DNA of 63,884 nt from Sphingomonadales bacterium UBA6174 (GTDB lineage Bacteria > Pseudomonadota > Alphaproteobacteria > Sphingomonadales > Sphingomonadaceae), in assembly GCA_002422945.1 (NCBI GenBank), contig DITW01000091.1, positions 1 to 63,884 on the forward strand, written 5' to 3'. The stretch's first letter is position 1. Each line of letters opens with the position of its first letter. The translations under genes and the position numbers were made by a program. A model generated the notes under the pieces. It was given only the letters and a program-made list of their open reading frames with translations. It had not been told where the DNA came from and did not search any database. Below, piece after piece: positions 41,759-51,135 of the stretch.

Positions 41759-43125
41759 GCCGGCTTTATGCCCAGCCAGCGGGCCACGCCGGGCAGGCGC
41801 GGCAAGACCAATAGATCGAACAACAGCATCAACAGCAAAGATGCGGCCAGCAACGGCAGCAATGCGGCAAGGCCGAAGATCAGCACCACCGCCCCGCCCA
41901 TGCGCGGCGGCATGTGCGGCAAGGGCGGCGCACCCAATTGCTGCACAGGCTTGCGCCGCCGCCACAGGACAAAGCCGCTGATCGACAGCAGGATCAGCCC
42001 AGCCGCCGTCAACACGCCGATCAACTGGTTGATGGGGCCGAACAACTGCCCCTCATGCCATGCGACGCCATAGCCGATCACCCGGTCGATCACATGCTTG
42101 TCGGCAAAGCCTTCGCGCGATAATAACTTGCCGGTCGCAATGTCGTAAGTGATGCTGACGCGCTGTGGCCGGTTCTGGCTATCCGATTTGACCGTCCAAG
42201 CCATGTTGGAAGATGCGCCGAACCGCTGCGGCGCGCCGGGTGGGCTGATCAGCACCGGAAAGGCGAGATGCTCCGCCTTTGCTTTAGCGACAATATCGGC
42301 CAGACCCGCCATCTTCATGCCCGCCGCCGCCATCCGCATCATCGCCTGATGATCATGTTCGGCATGCGTGCCGCTTCCATTGTCATCAGCGGGCGGCTTG
42401 CCACCAATCGTCCAGTCCTGTCGCCCTTTGACCCAGCCCATTTCGGCGCGCACGCTTTTGAACGCACTGCCCCAGACATCGGCCCAAGGCAGGCCCGTCA
42501 GCAGCAACACCAACGCCAGCCCCGCGACCCAGAAACCCGTAACAGCATGCAAATCGCGCCAGATAATGCCCGACCCTTTGGACAGGCGCGGCCACAATAT
42601 CCCCGCCAAGCCGCGCCCACGCGGCCACCAGAGATAAAGGCCCGTCACCACCATCACGATGGCCCAGCTCGCCGCCAGTTCAACCAGCCAGCTCCCCCGT
42701 TGGCCGATCAGCAATTGCCCATGCAGCCGATGATCAAAGGCCATGATCCGGCTTTCCGGGTCGATGCTGCCCAGCACTTTGCCCTGTGGCGAGACAAAGA
42801 CATCGCGCATCGAAATGCCATCCGCCAAGGCCAGATGGATCATCGCCGCATCGCCCACCCGTTCCGGCAGGCGGTAGCTGTGAAACTGGCTATGCGGAAA
42901 GGTCGCAAGCGCGGCATCCAACTGGGCATTGGGCGATACTTCGTTTACGGTCGGCAATTGCTGATAGGCCCGTTCTTCCCAGCGTTCGACCTGCGGCTTG
43001 AACAGATAGATCGCGCCCGAAAGCGAGAGGATCAGGATGAACGGGATCACGAACAGCCCGGCATAAAAATGCCAGCGCCAGATCATGCGATAAAATGCAG
43101 CCTTGCTGCCATTGGACGTGCTCAT
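41755..43125 (-). CDS. PepSY-associated membrane protein (COG3182 type)
   Basis: 456 residues. Membrane segments are seen near the N-terminus (FYAGLFVIPFILILSLSGAIYLF), around residue 150 (SWAIVMVVTGLYLWW), around 200 (FWVAGLALVLLLTGL) and in the C-terminal 100 residues. The periplasmic part carries PepSY-like sequence. Such proteins accompany TonB-dependent receptors and have been linked to reduction or handling of siderophore- or metal-bound cargo at the inner membrane. Its ATG is one base from the end of the receptor gene, so the two are one operon. Confidence 0.88.
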   Translation of the reverse strand: MSTSNGSKAAFYRMIWRWHFYAGLFVIPFILILSLSGAIYLFKPQVERWEERAYQQLPTVNEVSPNAQLDAALATFPHSQFHSYRLPERVGDAAMIHLALADGISMRDVFVSPQGKVLGSIDPESRIMAFDHRLHGQLLIGQRGSWLVELAASWAIVMVVTGLYLWWPRGRGLAGILWPRLSKGSGIIWRDLHAVTGFWVAGLALVLLLTGLPWADVWGSAFKSVRAEMGWVKGRQDWTIGGKPPADDNGSGTHAEHDHQAMMRMAAAGMKMAGLADIVAKAKAEHLAFPVLISPPGAPQRFGASSNMAWTVKSDSQNRPQRVSITYDIATGKLLSREGFADKHVIDRVIGYGVAWHEGQLFGPINQLIGVLTAAGLILLSISGFVLWRRRKPVQQLGAPPLPHMPPRMGGAVVLIFGLAALLPLLAASLLLMLLFDLLVLPRLPGVARWLGIKPA

Positions 43126-43126
43126 G

Positions 43127-45382
43127 TCAGATTTTCGCTTTCAGATCGACGACGAAGCTGCGCTGCGGCAAGGGATGCGCCACATAGGCCTTGTCGTTGA
43201 AGATATTATCGACGCCGATATTCAACTGGAGGGTGCGGCTGAGTTCGATCGATGCCCGCGTATCCACGGTGAAATATTCGGACTGGAAGCCATAGGCATC
43301 GCCCCGGACCAGCCCGAACAGATCGGAATTGGGCCGTGAGGCATAACGCCAGCCGAGTGACACTTTCACCGGCTCGGCAATTTGATAACGGATATTGCCA
43401 TTGGCCCGCCATGTCGGGATGCGCGGGAATTTCACGCCCTCGGCCGCGTGATTGGCGAGATTGCGGACGGTCCTTGCATCGATCCATGCGATATTGGCAT
43501 CCACATCAAGGCCCGCGATCAGGACATCGCGCGCCTCACCGATCAACTCGACCCCATATTGCCGGACCTTGTCGACATTCTTGTAAGAGGTCACGACCGT
43601 GCCGAACTGATTGAGCCCGCTAAAGCTGAAGATCGCGTCGTTGATGCCCTGATAAAACAGGCTCGCCGTCACCTGCATCGGGCCGAAGCGCCGTCGGACG
43701 ATCAGATTCGCATCCTTGGACTTTTCAGGGCGCAGGTCCGGATCATAGCTTTGCGGGTCGATCTGCTTCGACACATCGTCGAACCGACCCTGAAACAATT
43801 CACCGACCGTGGGAAAGCGCACCGCGCTGCCGAGGCTGATCTGCACATCAACATCGCCCAGAACACGGCCTTGCAGGCTGAGCTTCGGGCTGATCGAGTC
43901 ATCATGGCGGCTGGCATATCGGCTGGACAGGCGCACACCATTTACGGCCTTGTCGATCCCCCCGCCAAAGGCGCGCCAACGATCGTAGCGCACGCCGCCG
44001 GTCAGTGTGAAATGCCCGCCAAGATCATAGGCGTCTTCGACCCATAAGCCCCAGAGGCTGGTCTTGCCATAGGTCGCGCTGGTGAAGACCGGCGCGGTGG
44101 CCTGCCGCCAATTGCTGGTGTTGAAATTGTCCTGCGCTATTTCATACAAATTGGCGTTCAGACCGACCCCCAATTTGTGACGATCCGATTGACGGTCCAA
44201 GGTCACATCGCCGGTCCACCAACCGGGGTTCTTTTGCACCGACTGCGTACCTTTGCCCTCAGCCGCGCCGGTCAGATAATCATTGGATGTGCGCGCATCC
44301 TGTGTCGGTATCCAATAATGCGACAGATTCGCCGCCACATCCCAGCCGAAGAGCGGCCCGTTCAGTTTCAGCCCCGCCAGATATTCCAGCCGCTCGGTCG
44401 TCGACATGTTCAACCCGGTCGCATTCCATGTCCGGCCCGCAAGGCTGACCTTGCCCTGATAGACCGGATTGCCCGCGCCATCACGCAGGAAGCTGCGGCT
44501 GTCCTCCAATAGCTGCCGGGCTTTCCAAACAAAGCCGAGCGCCTCCACGTCCCATCCATTTTCCGCCGCATAACCGATCCGCAACCGGCCCTGATCTTGC
44601 GTCACATCCACCGGTGATGCCCCACCAAATACCGGCGTCGCCAAGCGGGGATCGACATAGGCTCCGGTCACGGCCACGCCGGTCCCGCTGCTGGGGGTCA
44701 GCAGATGATAGGTCATCGACTGGCCGATATTGTGGAAATGGCGATAGCCACCACGCACCCGCCACGGCCCATCCGCCTGTTTGTAGGAGGCACCTGCTTC
44801 TACGCTATAGCCCTGAAACACCTCATCATAGCCATATTCCTTGAACGGCATGATCATGGTCTGGGCGGTGGCATAGGCCGAGGTGCCTTCGGGCGCCTTG
44901 GTCGTCACCGAAATCACCCCGCCCATCGAATTCCCACCATAACGCGCAGCATAAGGGCCATAGACGAGATCGAACTGGCGCACTTCCGATGGGCCAACGA
45001 CATTCCATTTCGGCGGATAATCCCAGCGATTGCCGAGGAAGTTCGACACAACGAACCCATCGACCAGCACAATCGTCCGCGCACTCTGGATCGTATTCGC
45101 CCCGCGCAAGGCGACGACCGCATTGTCATCCCCGGCAAAGCGTTTGCGCACGAAGAAATTGGGGGCGTATTTCATCAAGTCTTCGACATTGACGGCGTTG
45201 ATCGCCTCAAACTCATGTTCACCCAAAGACACGGACAGGCCACGCGGCACGACCGTCATCGGGGCTTCGTTCTGGCCGATCACGATAATATCGACGGCAG
45301 TGTTTTCCGCATCGGCGAACGCGGGCGACACAGATGCGACCAGCAGGCCCATCGCCAGCCGCGCACATTGTTCAATTTGCAT
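43127..45382 (-). CDS. TonB-dependent outer-membrane receptor
   Basis: 751 residues. A signal peptide (LAMGLLVASVSPAFADA) is followed by the plug domain (VEDLMKYAPNFFVRKRFAGDDN, TIVLVDGF, GGNSMGGVISVTTKAPEG) and a 22-strand barrel ending in the aromatic-rich VDLKAKI. It takes up a large or scarce ligand with TonB energy. The operon (DUF2946, receptor, PepSY protein) suggests a metal or metal chelate; receptors beside DUF2946 proteins have been annotated as copper receptors, but no substrate motif is decisive here. Confidence 0.92.
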   Translation of the reverse strand: MQIEQCARLAMGLLVASVSPAFADAENTAVDIIVIGQNEAPMTVVPRGLSVSLGEHEFEAINAVNVEDLMKYAPNFFVRKRFAGDDNAVVALRGANTIQSARTIVLVDGFVVSNFLGNRWDYPPKWNVVGPSEVRQFDLVYGPYAARYGGNSMGGVISVTTKAPEGTSAYATAQTMIMPFKEYGYDEVFQGYSVEAGASYKQADGPWRVRGGYRHFHNIGQSMTYHLLTPSSGTGVAVTGAYVDPRLATPVFGGASPVDVTQDQGRLRIGYAAENGWDVEALGFVWKARQLLEDSRSFLRDGAGNPVYQGKVSLAGRTWNATGLNMSTTERLEYLAGLKLNGPLFGWDVAANLSHYWIPTQDARTSNDYLTGAAEGKGTQSVQKNPGWWTGDVTLDRQSDRHKLGVGLNANLYEIAQDNFNTSNWRQATAPVFTSATYGKTSLWGLWVEDAYDLGGHFTLTGGVRYDRWRAFGGGIDKAVNGVRLSSRYASRHDDSISPKLSLQGRVLGDVDVQISLGSAVRFPTVGELFQGRFDDVSKQIDPQSYDPDLRPEKSKDANLIVRRRFGPMQVTASLFYQGINDAIFSFSGLNQFGTVVTSYKNVDKVRQYGVELIGEARDVLIAGLDVDANIAWIDARTVRNLANHAAEGVKFPRIPTWRANGNIRYQIAEPVKVSLGWRYASRPNSDLFGLVRGDAYGFQSEYFTVDTRASIELSRTLQLNIGVDNIFNDKAYVAHPLPQRSFVVDLKAKI

Positions 45383-45443
45383 AAATCTCTCTCATTCAAG
45401 CAGATAGGCGCGCACAGCTCAAAAGGGCTGGCGCGCTTAAAAA

Positions 45444-45851
45444 TCAGGCTTGAATGAAGGCGGGCGGTCCGATGGCAGGTGGCGGCGGTGCGGCGAGACG
45501 ATGGGGAGTGAGATCGGCAATCGCCATGCCCCCAGCCAGTTCCACCAATGGCGGCATGGCCAGCGCCAGCAATGGCTGCACCGCCAACAAAGCGGCACTG
45601 CCCAAGGCAGAGGCAAAGATGCAATGATCGCCTGCGGCCTGATGCGATGAGGCCGGGGCATTTTGATCGACATCCACCGTGACATCGACCGCGCCCTTGG
45701 GGGTGCAGAGTGTGATGGTCAGGCCGTGCGCTGACGCCATCGGCATGTAGCCCGCCGGGACCAGCACGCGCATTGCCAGCACGAGCATCAGCACAGGCCC
45801 CATCAGGGCCAGCGCCATCTTCTGCCGATTATGGACCAACGCGCGAATCAT
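45444..45851 (-). CDS. DUF2946-family small membrane protein
   Basis: About 135 residues. The N-terminal span (MALALMGPVLMLVLAMRVLVPAGYMPM) is the DUF2946 hallmark, followed by ITLCTPKGAV and a DHCIFA segment whose Cys and His residues could bind metal, and a second hydrophobic stretch. DUF2946 genes lie beside TonB receptors for copper or iron. The start at 45851 is chosen to put the membrane segment first; the frame stays open to 45956. It is the first gene of the leftward metal-uptake operon. Confidence 0.8.
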   Translation of the reverse strand: MIRALVHNRQKMALALMGPVLMLVLAMRVLVPAGYMPMASAHGLTITLCTPKGAVDVTVDVDQNAPASSHQAAGDHCIFASALGSAALLAVQPLLALAMPPLVELAGGMAIADLTPHRLAAPPPPAIGPPAFIQA

Positions 45852-45996
45852 CGTTGCGCGCTTTGCGCCCGCTATGGCCGATTGGCAAGATCGTGGCGCA
45901 ACCGGTTTTATGTGCGCCGCAACATAGCATTTGTCACGCACGAGGAATTCTGCCATTTTTCATGGCCAAGCCATAGGTCAGGGAGACCCATTACCC

Positions 45997-46740
45997 ATGC
46001 CGACCATTGCCATCTTCAACCCCAAGGGCGGGGTGGGCAAAACGATGCTGTCGGTCAACCTTGCATGGGCCGCCGCCAATTTATCCAAACGCCGCGTGTT
46101 GCTATGGGATCTCGACGCGCAGGGCGCATCGACCTTTATCCTTGGCGGCAAAGGCAAACGACATGATGCGGCAGGTGCGGTCATCTATCGCGACGTCGAA
46201 CCGGAAATCCTGATTCAGCATACCAATGTGCCACGGATCGATCTCCTCCCTGCCGATGCCTCGATCCGGTCGCTGGATGCGATTTTTTCTGAGATCGACA
46301 AGGAGAACCGGCTGAAGAAACTGATCGCCGGCTTCGCCGAGCAATATGATCTGATCATCCTCGATTGCCCGCCCGGCCTTGGCTCCACCGCCGATCAGGT
46401 CGCGCGTGCCGCCGATCTGATTCTGGCCCCGATCATCCCATCGACCTTGGCGCGCAGGTCTTTCCATGCGCTGCGGGAATTTCTCGACCGTCATCACAAA
46501 GGGGGGCCACCGGTCTATCCGGTGTTCAACATGGTGGATCGCCGCCGCAAGGAACATCGCGAGACGACAGATGCCGACCCCGGCTGCCCCGCCATTCCGA
46601 TGGCCGCGACAGTGGAGCAAATGGGCATTCGCCAATTGCCCTTGGGGGCCTATGCCCCGCGCAGCCCGACCGCGCGAGCGGTGGAAAAATTATGGCACAC
46701 GCTGGAAAAGCTGAAACGCGACGGCAAGAAGGTGCTTTGA
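45997..46740 (+). CDS. ParA-family ATPase without an adjacent parB
   Basis: 247 residues. The deviant Walker A motif FNPKGGVGKTMLSVNLAW, the signature LLWDLDAQGAS and DLIILDCPPGLGSTADQVARAADL place it with ParA/MinD/Soj-type ATPases. It may position a protein complex or plasmid-like DNA; the chromosomal ParA normally sits beside parB, which is absent here. GGGAGA precedes the ATG at 45997. Its cargo is unknown. Confidence 0.88.
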   Translation: MPTIAIFNPKGGVGKTMLSVNLAWAAANLSKRRVLLWDLDAQGASTFILGGKGKRHDAAGAVIYRDVEPEILIQHTNVPRIDLLPADASIRSLDAIFSEIDKENRLKKLIAGFAEQYDLIILDCPPGLGSTADQVARAADLILAPIIPSTLARRSFHALREFLDRHHKGGPPVYPVFNMVDRRRKEHRETTDADPGCPAIPMAATVEQMGIRQLPLGAYAPRSPTARAVEKLWHTLEKLKRDGKKVL

Positions 46741-46832
46741 GGCTATTCTAGCGCCTAAACCCATCAACAAGATTTCGGAAAATACGCTTGGCACGGTTGT
46801 CGTTCTTGTGCTGCTTCCACGCCATGCACCCC

Positions 46833-46858
46833 GTCATTCCCGCGAAGGCGGGAATGAC
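46833..46858. repeat. REP-like palindrome
   Basis: A perfect hairpin: GTCATTCCCGC, loop GAAG, GCGGGAATGAC. It shares its first 20 bases with the REP doublet at 25145 and lies in the 181-base gap after the ParA-like gene. Confidence 0.85.
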
Positions 46859-46921
46859 GAGAGGGGGGCGAGGCATCACGAAGACAATTGTGCCGGAGTG
46901 ACGAAGAAAGAGGAGTTGGTC

Positions 46922-48070
46922 CTAAGCCTGCCGCTGCTCAATCACCCGGATGTAGGAATCGACTAACGCCTGATTGACCTCATCCCAGCCGAAACGCGTG
47001 CTCGCTTCCAGCCCTGCTGCGCCCGCCCGCTGACGCGCCTCCAGATTGACGCAATAATGCTCCAGCGCATCGGCAAAGCCCTTGATATCGCCCGGCGTGA
47101 CGAGATGTCCGTTCACCTCGTGTTGCACCAGGCTTTGGCTACCGGTCGCGATGGCCGCCACCACGGGCAAGCCCGCGGCCATTGCCTCCAGCGTGACATT
47201 GCCGAAGGTTTCGGTGATTGATGGGTTGAACAACACATCCATCGACGCAACCGCATGGCCAAGGTCTTCACCCTGTTGGAACCCGGCAAAGATCGCATCG
47301 GGCAGGCGTTGCTGGAACCATGTCCGCGCAGGCCCATCACCGACAATCAGCACCTTATGGCGCACCTGTCGTGCGTTGAGCGCATCGATCGCGTCGCAAA
47401 AAACGTCGAGGCCCTTTTCTGCGACCAAGCGACCGACAAAGCCGATCACCGGCTCGTCATCCTTGATCCCATAGCCGCGCCGCAGATCGAGCGACCGACG
47501 ATCCGGGTTGAAAATCCCACGCTCCACGCCGCGGGTCCAGATACCGACATCCGGGTTCATCTGCTGCGCCCGCAACAATTCCGCCATCGATTCGGAGGGC
47601 GCGAAAATCGCGTCGCAGCGCTGATACAGCCGGCGCAACGTGGCTTCGATCAACGGTTCGATAAAGCCGAGGCGATAATAACGGAAATAGGTTTCAAACC
47701 GCGTGTGGACCGACGCCACCACCGGCACATCCCATTTGCGCGCCAGCGTCACCGCGCGATGGCCGAGAATTTCCGGGCTGCCGATGTGGAAGATATTGGG
47801 GCGAAATGCCGCGATATCCTTCTTCACCGAAGGCGGAATCATCATCGGCGCGCGATATTCCCCACGGCCCGGCACCGGCAGGCTGGGAATGCCCACCAGA
47901 TCGCCGGTCGGTGGAAACGCAGGGGAGTCCACAACCGGAGAGTAAATCCGCACGGCGGCTCCCTGTCGCAGGCAATGGCCGACAAGACGGTTCAACGCCT
48001 GATTGGCACCGTCGCGCACATAATTGTAATTGCCCGTGAACAGGGCGATACGGAGTTGGCTCGCATCCAT
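46922..48070 (-). CDS. Glycosyltransferase family 4
   Basis: 382 residues with two Rossmann domains. The N-terminal part has ALFTGNYNYVRDGANQALNRL and HIGSPEILGHRAVTLARKW; the C-terminal part has GFVGRLVAEKGLDVFCDAID and the acidic loop NPSITETFGNVTLEAMAAGLPVVA with the EX7E motif. This is closest in outline to GDP-mannose-dependent or glycolipid-building family-4 enzymes (MgtA type). The acceptor is likely a lipid or cell-envelope glycan. The ATG at 48070 is preferred over one nine codons upstream. Confidence 0.85.
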   Translation of the reverse strand: MDASQLRIALFTGNYNYVRDGANQALNRLVGHCLRQGAAVRIYSPVVDSPAFPPTGDLVGIPSLPVPGRGEYRAPMMIPPSVKKDIAAFRPNIFHIGSPEILGHRAVTLARKWDVPVVASVHTRFETYFRYYRLGFIEPLIEATLRRLYQRCDAIFAPSESMAELLRAQQMNPDVGIWTRGVERGIFNPDRRSLDLRRGYGIKDDEPVIGFVGRLVAEKGLDVFCDAIDALNARQVRHKVLIVGDGPARTWFQQRLPDAIFAGFQQGEDLGHAVASMDVLFNPSITETFGNVTLEAMAAGLPVVAAIATGSQSLVQHEVNGHLVTPGDIKGFADALEHYCVNLEARQRAGAAGLEASTRFGWDEVNQALVDSYIRVIEQRQA

Positions 48071-48173
48071 AATATGGCCGATTAGCAGCCTCATCACAAA
48101 ATTGCCATGCCATGTTTGACCCGTAATGATGCTGCTGCTTGTCCTGCTGTTATTTCCGCCTTAAAGCATCGCA

Positions 48174-49457
48174 ATGGACAAGATCATCATCAAGGGTGGC
48201 CGTCGGTTAGAGGGTCGCATTCCCATCTCCGGTGCCAAGAATTCCGCACTCACATTGCTGCCGTGCGCGCTGCTGACGGACGAACCGCTGACGCTGCGCA
48301 ATTTGCCGCGTCTCGCGGATGTCGACGGATTTGGGCATTTGCTCAACCAACTGGGTGTATCGACGATGATCGAGGGCGCACGGCCCGAAGATTTTGGCCG
48401 GGTGATGACCTTGCGGGCCAGCCGCCTGACCTCGAATGTCGCGCCTTATGACATGGTGCGCAAGATGCGGGCCTCGATCCTCGTGCTCGGCCCGCTGCTT
48501 GCCCGCGCGGGTGAAGCCACGGTGTCGCTGCCCGGCGGTTGCGCCATTGGTAACCGCCCCATCGATCTGCATTTGAAGGCATTGGAAGCCTTGGGCGCGG
48601 AAATCGAACTGACCGCAGGCTATGTCCGCGCGATTGCGCCGCAAGGCGGCCTGCGTGGCGGACACATCCATTTCCCGGTCGTATCTGTCGGCGCGACCGA
48701 AAATGCGTTGATGGCATCCGTCCTCGCCAAGGGCGAAACCGTGATCGACAATGCCGCGCGTGAGCCGGAAATCGTCGATTTGTGCCGCTGCCTTGTCGCG
48801 ATGGGCGCGCATATCGAGGGCATCGGCAGTGAAAAGCTGATCGTCCATGGCCGCGACCGGCTGCATGGCGCGACCTATCGCGTGATGCCGGACCGGATCG
48901 AAGCGGGCAGCTATGCCTGCGCAGCCGCCATTACCGGCGGGTCGGTCGATCTGGTTGGCGCAAATGCAGATGACATGACCGCCATTCTCGATGTGCTGAT
49001 GCAGGCCGGTGCCACGGTCGAAGTCCGCAAGGATGTGATTCATGTCTCAGCCACGGGCCGGTTGAAGCCCGTCAACATTTCCACCGCACCCTATCCCGGC
49101 TTCCCGACGGATATGCAGGCGCAGTTCATGGCGATGCTGGCCTTGGCCGATGGCGTCAGCGTGCTGACCGAAACGATCTTTGAAAACCGCTATATGCATG
49201 TGCCGGAACTGGCCCGCATGGGCGCGGATATTCAGGTGACGGGCCGCTCGGCAGTCGTGCGCGGCGTGGATAAACTCGTCGGCGCGCCGGTGATGGCCAC
49301 CGATCTGCGCGCATCGATGAGCCTGATTCTGGCCGGCCTCGTCGCCGATGGCGAAACGCAGGTCAGCCGGATTTACCACCTTGATCGCGGCTATGAACGG
49401 CTGGAAGAAAAGCTGCAGGCGGTCGGCGCGGATATCGAGCGGATCGGCAGCGACTGA
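48174..49457 (+). CDS. murA: UDP-N-acetylglucosamine 1-carboxyvinyltransferase
   Basis: 427 residues. MurA adds enolpyruvate to UDP-GlcNAc, the first committed step of peptidoglycan synthesis and the fosfomycin target. MDKIIIKGGRRLEGRIPISGAKN is the family start; the fosfomycin-reactive cysteine is Cys123 in LPGGCAIGNRPIDLH. FPTDMQAQFMAMLALADG and RASMSLILAGLVADGET complete the substrate sites. It stands divergent to the glycosyltransferase. Confidence 0.97.
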   Translation: MDKIIIKGGRRLEGRIPISGAKNSALTLLPCALLTDEPLTLRNLPRLADVDGFGHLLNQLGVSTMIEGARPEDFGRVMTLRASRLTSNVAPYDMVRKMRASILVLGPLLARAGEATVSLPGGCAIGNRPIDLHLKALEALGAEIELTAGYVRAIAPQGGLRGGHIHFPVVSVGATENALMASVLAKGETVIDNAAREPEIVDLCRCLVAMGAHIEGIGSEKLIVHGRDRLHGATYRVMPDRIEAGSYACAAAITGGSVDLVGANADDMTAILDVLMQAGATVEVRKDVIHVSATGRLKPVNISTAPYPGFPTDMQAQFMAMLALADGVSVLTETIFENRYMHVPELARMGADIQVTGRSAVVRGVDKLVGAPVMATDLRASMSLILAGLVADGETQVSRIYHLDRGYERLEEKLQAVGADIERIGSD

Positions 49458-49512
49458 TATTTATATTGGCGCGCCCCGCTGCACCTTCATGCAACGGGGC
49501 GCGCATCCCTCT

Positions 49513-50454
49513 TCACGCCCGGTGTTCAATGTCCAACGATGGGACATAGCCCATTTCCTGATCGGTATGGCCTTCGGGATCGGGATGGATCAACACCTCC
49601 GTCCCCGGAAATTCGGCCATCAGCGCCGCTTCGATTTCATCCATGACACGATGGGCCTCATAGACGGTGAGGTTCGGATTCACCCACACATGAAACTGCA
49701 CGAAATCGCGCGAACCGCTGGTGCGGGTCCGCATGTCGTGAATGCCCTTCAATTCGGGATGCATGCTGGCGATGGCCACGAAACGCTCGCGCTTTTCCAG
49801 CGGCCATTCCTGATCCATCAACTGCCCGATGGCATGGCCCGCAACATCGCGCGCGTGCCAGATCAGCCAGAGCGCAATACCGATGCCGAAAATGGGATCT
49901 GCCCCGCGCAGGCCCAGCCAACTATCGAGCACCAAGGCGATAATCACCGACGCATTCAACAGAATATCGCTGGAATAATGGATGTGGTCCGCCTGAATGG
50001 CGATCGATCCGGTCCGCTTGACGATATAACGCTGGTACAACACGAGCATGATCGTCCCTGCCAGTGCGATGATCGACACGCCAATCCCCAGTTCCGGATG
50101 GCTGGGCTTTGCTGCGCTGCTGAAATTCATGATGGCGCGCACGCCAATGGCAAAGGCAGAGGCGGTGACAATCCCCGCCTGAAACAAGGCGGCCAGCGCC
50201 TCGGCCTTACCATGGCCAAAGCCGTGCTTGAAATCGGCGGGCGCTGCCGACAGTCGCACCGCATATAAGGTAACGCCGGACGCGAGAATATCGAGCGTCG
50301 AATCGGCAAGCGATCCCAGCATCGCGACCGAACCTGTCTGCCATGCAGCCCATGACTTCAGTGTCGCCAGCAAGATCGCCATGGCAATACTGGCGCTGGC
50401 GGCCAGCGTCGTCAGCCGTTCGCGTTCGGCAAAATGCGCGTGGTTATTGCTCAT
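49513..50454 (-). CDS. Cation diffusion facilitator (FieF-like) metal exporter
   Basis: 313 residues. Six membrane segments are arranged as in CDF proteins, with the metal-site residues in the second and fifth spans (SLADSTLDILASGV and QADHIHYSSDILLN, giving the HxxxD pattern), then a cytoplasmic domain with HDMRTRTSG and VHVWVNPNLTV-like VQFHVWVNPN. It exports iron, zinc or a related divalent ion. Its ATG overlaps the end of pdxH by four bases, so it is translated with it. Confidence 0.92.
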   Translation of the reverse strand: MSNNHAHFAERERLTTLAASASIAMAILLATLKSWAAWQTGSVAMLGSLADSTLDILASGVTLYAVRLSAAPADFKHGFGHGKAEALAALFQAGIVTASAFAIGVRAIMNFSSAAKPSHPELGIGVSIIALAGTIMLVLYQRYIVKRTGSIAIQADHIHYSSDILLNASVIIALVLDSWLGLRGADPIFGIGIALWLIWHARDVAGHAIGQLMDQEWPLEKRERFVAIASMHPELKGIHDMRTRTSGSRDFVQFHVWVNPNLTVYEAHRVMDEIEAALMAEFPGTEVLIHPDPEGHTDQEMGYVPSLDIEHRA

Positions 50455-51029
50455 GGGTATAATAATCCTTCGGTCCAGCCCTCGCCATTGCGGACGAAGA
50501 GATGGCGCTCATGCAGCCGATGTTCGCGATCCTGCCAGAACTCAATGCGCTCCGGGGTAACGCGATAGCCTGACCAATGCGGCGGGCGCGGCACGTCTAG
50601 TCCTTCGAATTTCACGCGCATCGCCTCGAACCGCGCTTCGAACGTCTCGCGGCTATCAAGCGGGCGCGACTGGTCAGATGCCCATGCGCCCAATTGCGAA
50701 TCACGACTGCGGCTCGCGAAATAGGCATCGGCGGTGGCATCGTCGACCGTCGCGACCGGCCCTTCGATTCTGATCTGACGACGCAGGGATTTCCAGTGAA
50801 ACAGCAGGGCCACCACCGGATTTTCCGCAATTTGTCCGGCTTTTCGGCCCTGTTGATTGGTGTAAAAGATAAATCCGTCCGGCCCATGGCCCTTTAACAG
50901 CACCATCCGCAGCGACGGACGGCCATCCGCACCCACGGTAGCAAGGGCCATCGCATTGGAATCATTGATTTCTGATGCCCGCGCATCGGCATACCATGTA
51001 TCGAACCAAAGAAAGGGGTCTGCGGCCAT
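50451..51029 (-). CDS. pdxH: Pyridoxamine 5'-phosphate oxidase
   Basis: 192 residues. PdxH makes pyridoxal phosphate with FMN and oxygen. Marks are NAMALATVGADGRPSLRMVLLKG, GFIFYTNQQGRKAGQI and WSGYRVTPERIEFWQDREHRLHERHLF, the conserved C-terminal block. The ATG at 51029 gives a normal N-terminus. It is the first gene of a two-gene leftward unit with the CDF exporter. Confidence 0.95.
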   Translation of the reverse strand: MAADPFLWFDTWYADARASEINDSNAMALATVGADGRPSLRMVLLKGHGPDGFIFYTNQQGRKAGQIAENPVVALLFHWKSLRRQIRIEGPVATVDDATADAYFASRSRDSQLGAWASDQSRPLDSRETFEARFEAMRVKFEGLDVPRPPHWSGYRVTPERIEFWQDREHRLHERHLFVRNGEGWTEGLLYP

Positions 51030-51135
51030 GATGATAATTTACCTTTGCCCATCATTGAAAGTCGAGCCCATTAGGCCCATTCTTCACCCGAATTCCCTGA
51101 TCGGGATCAACTTTTATGTGATGACGCATTGAACC

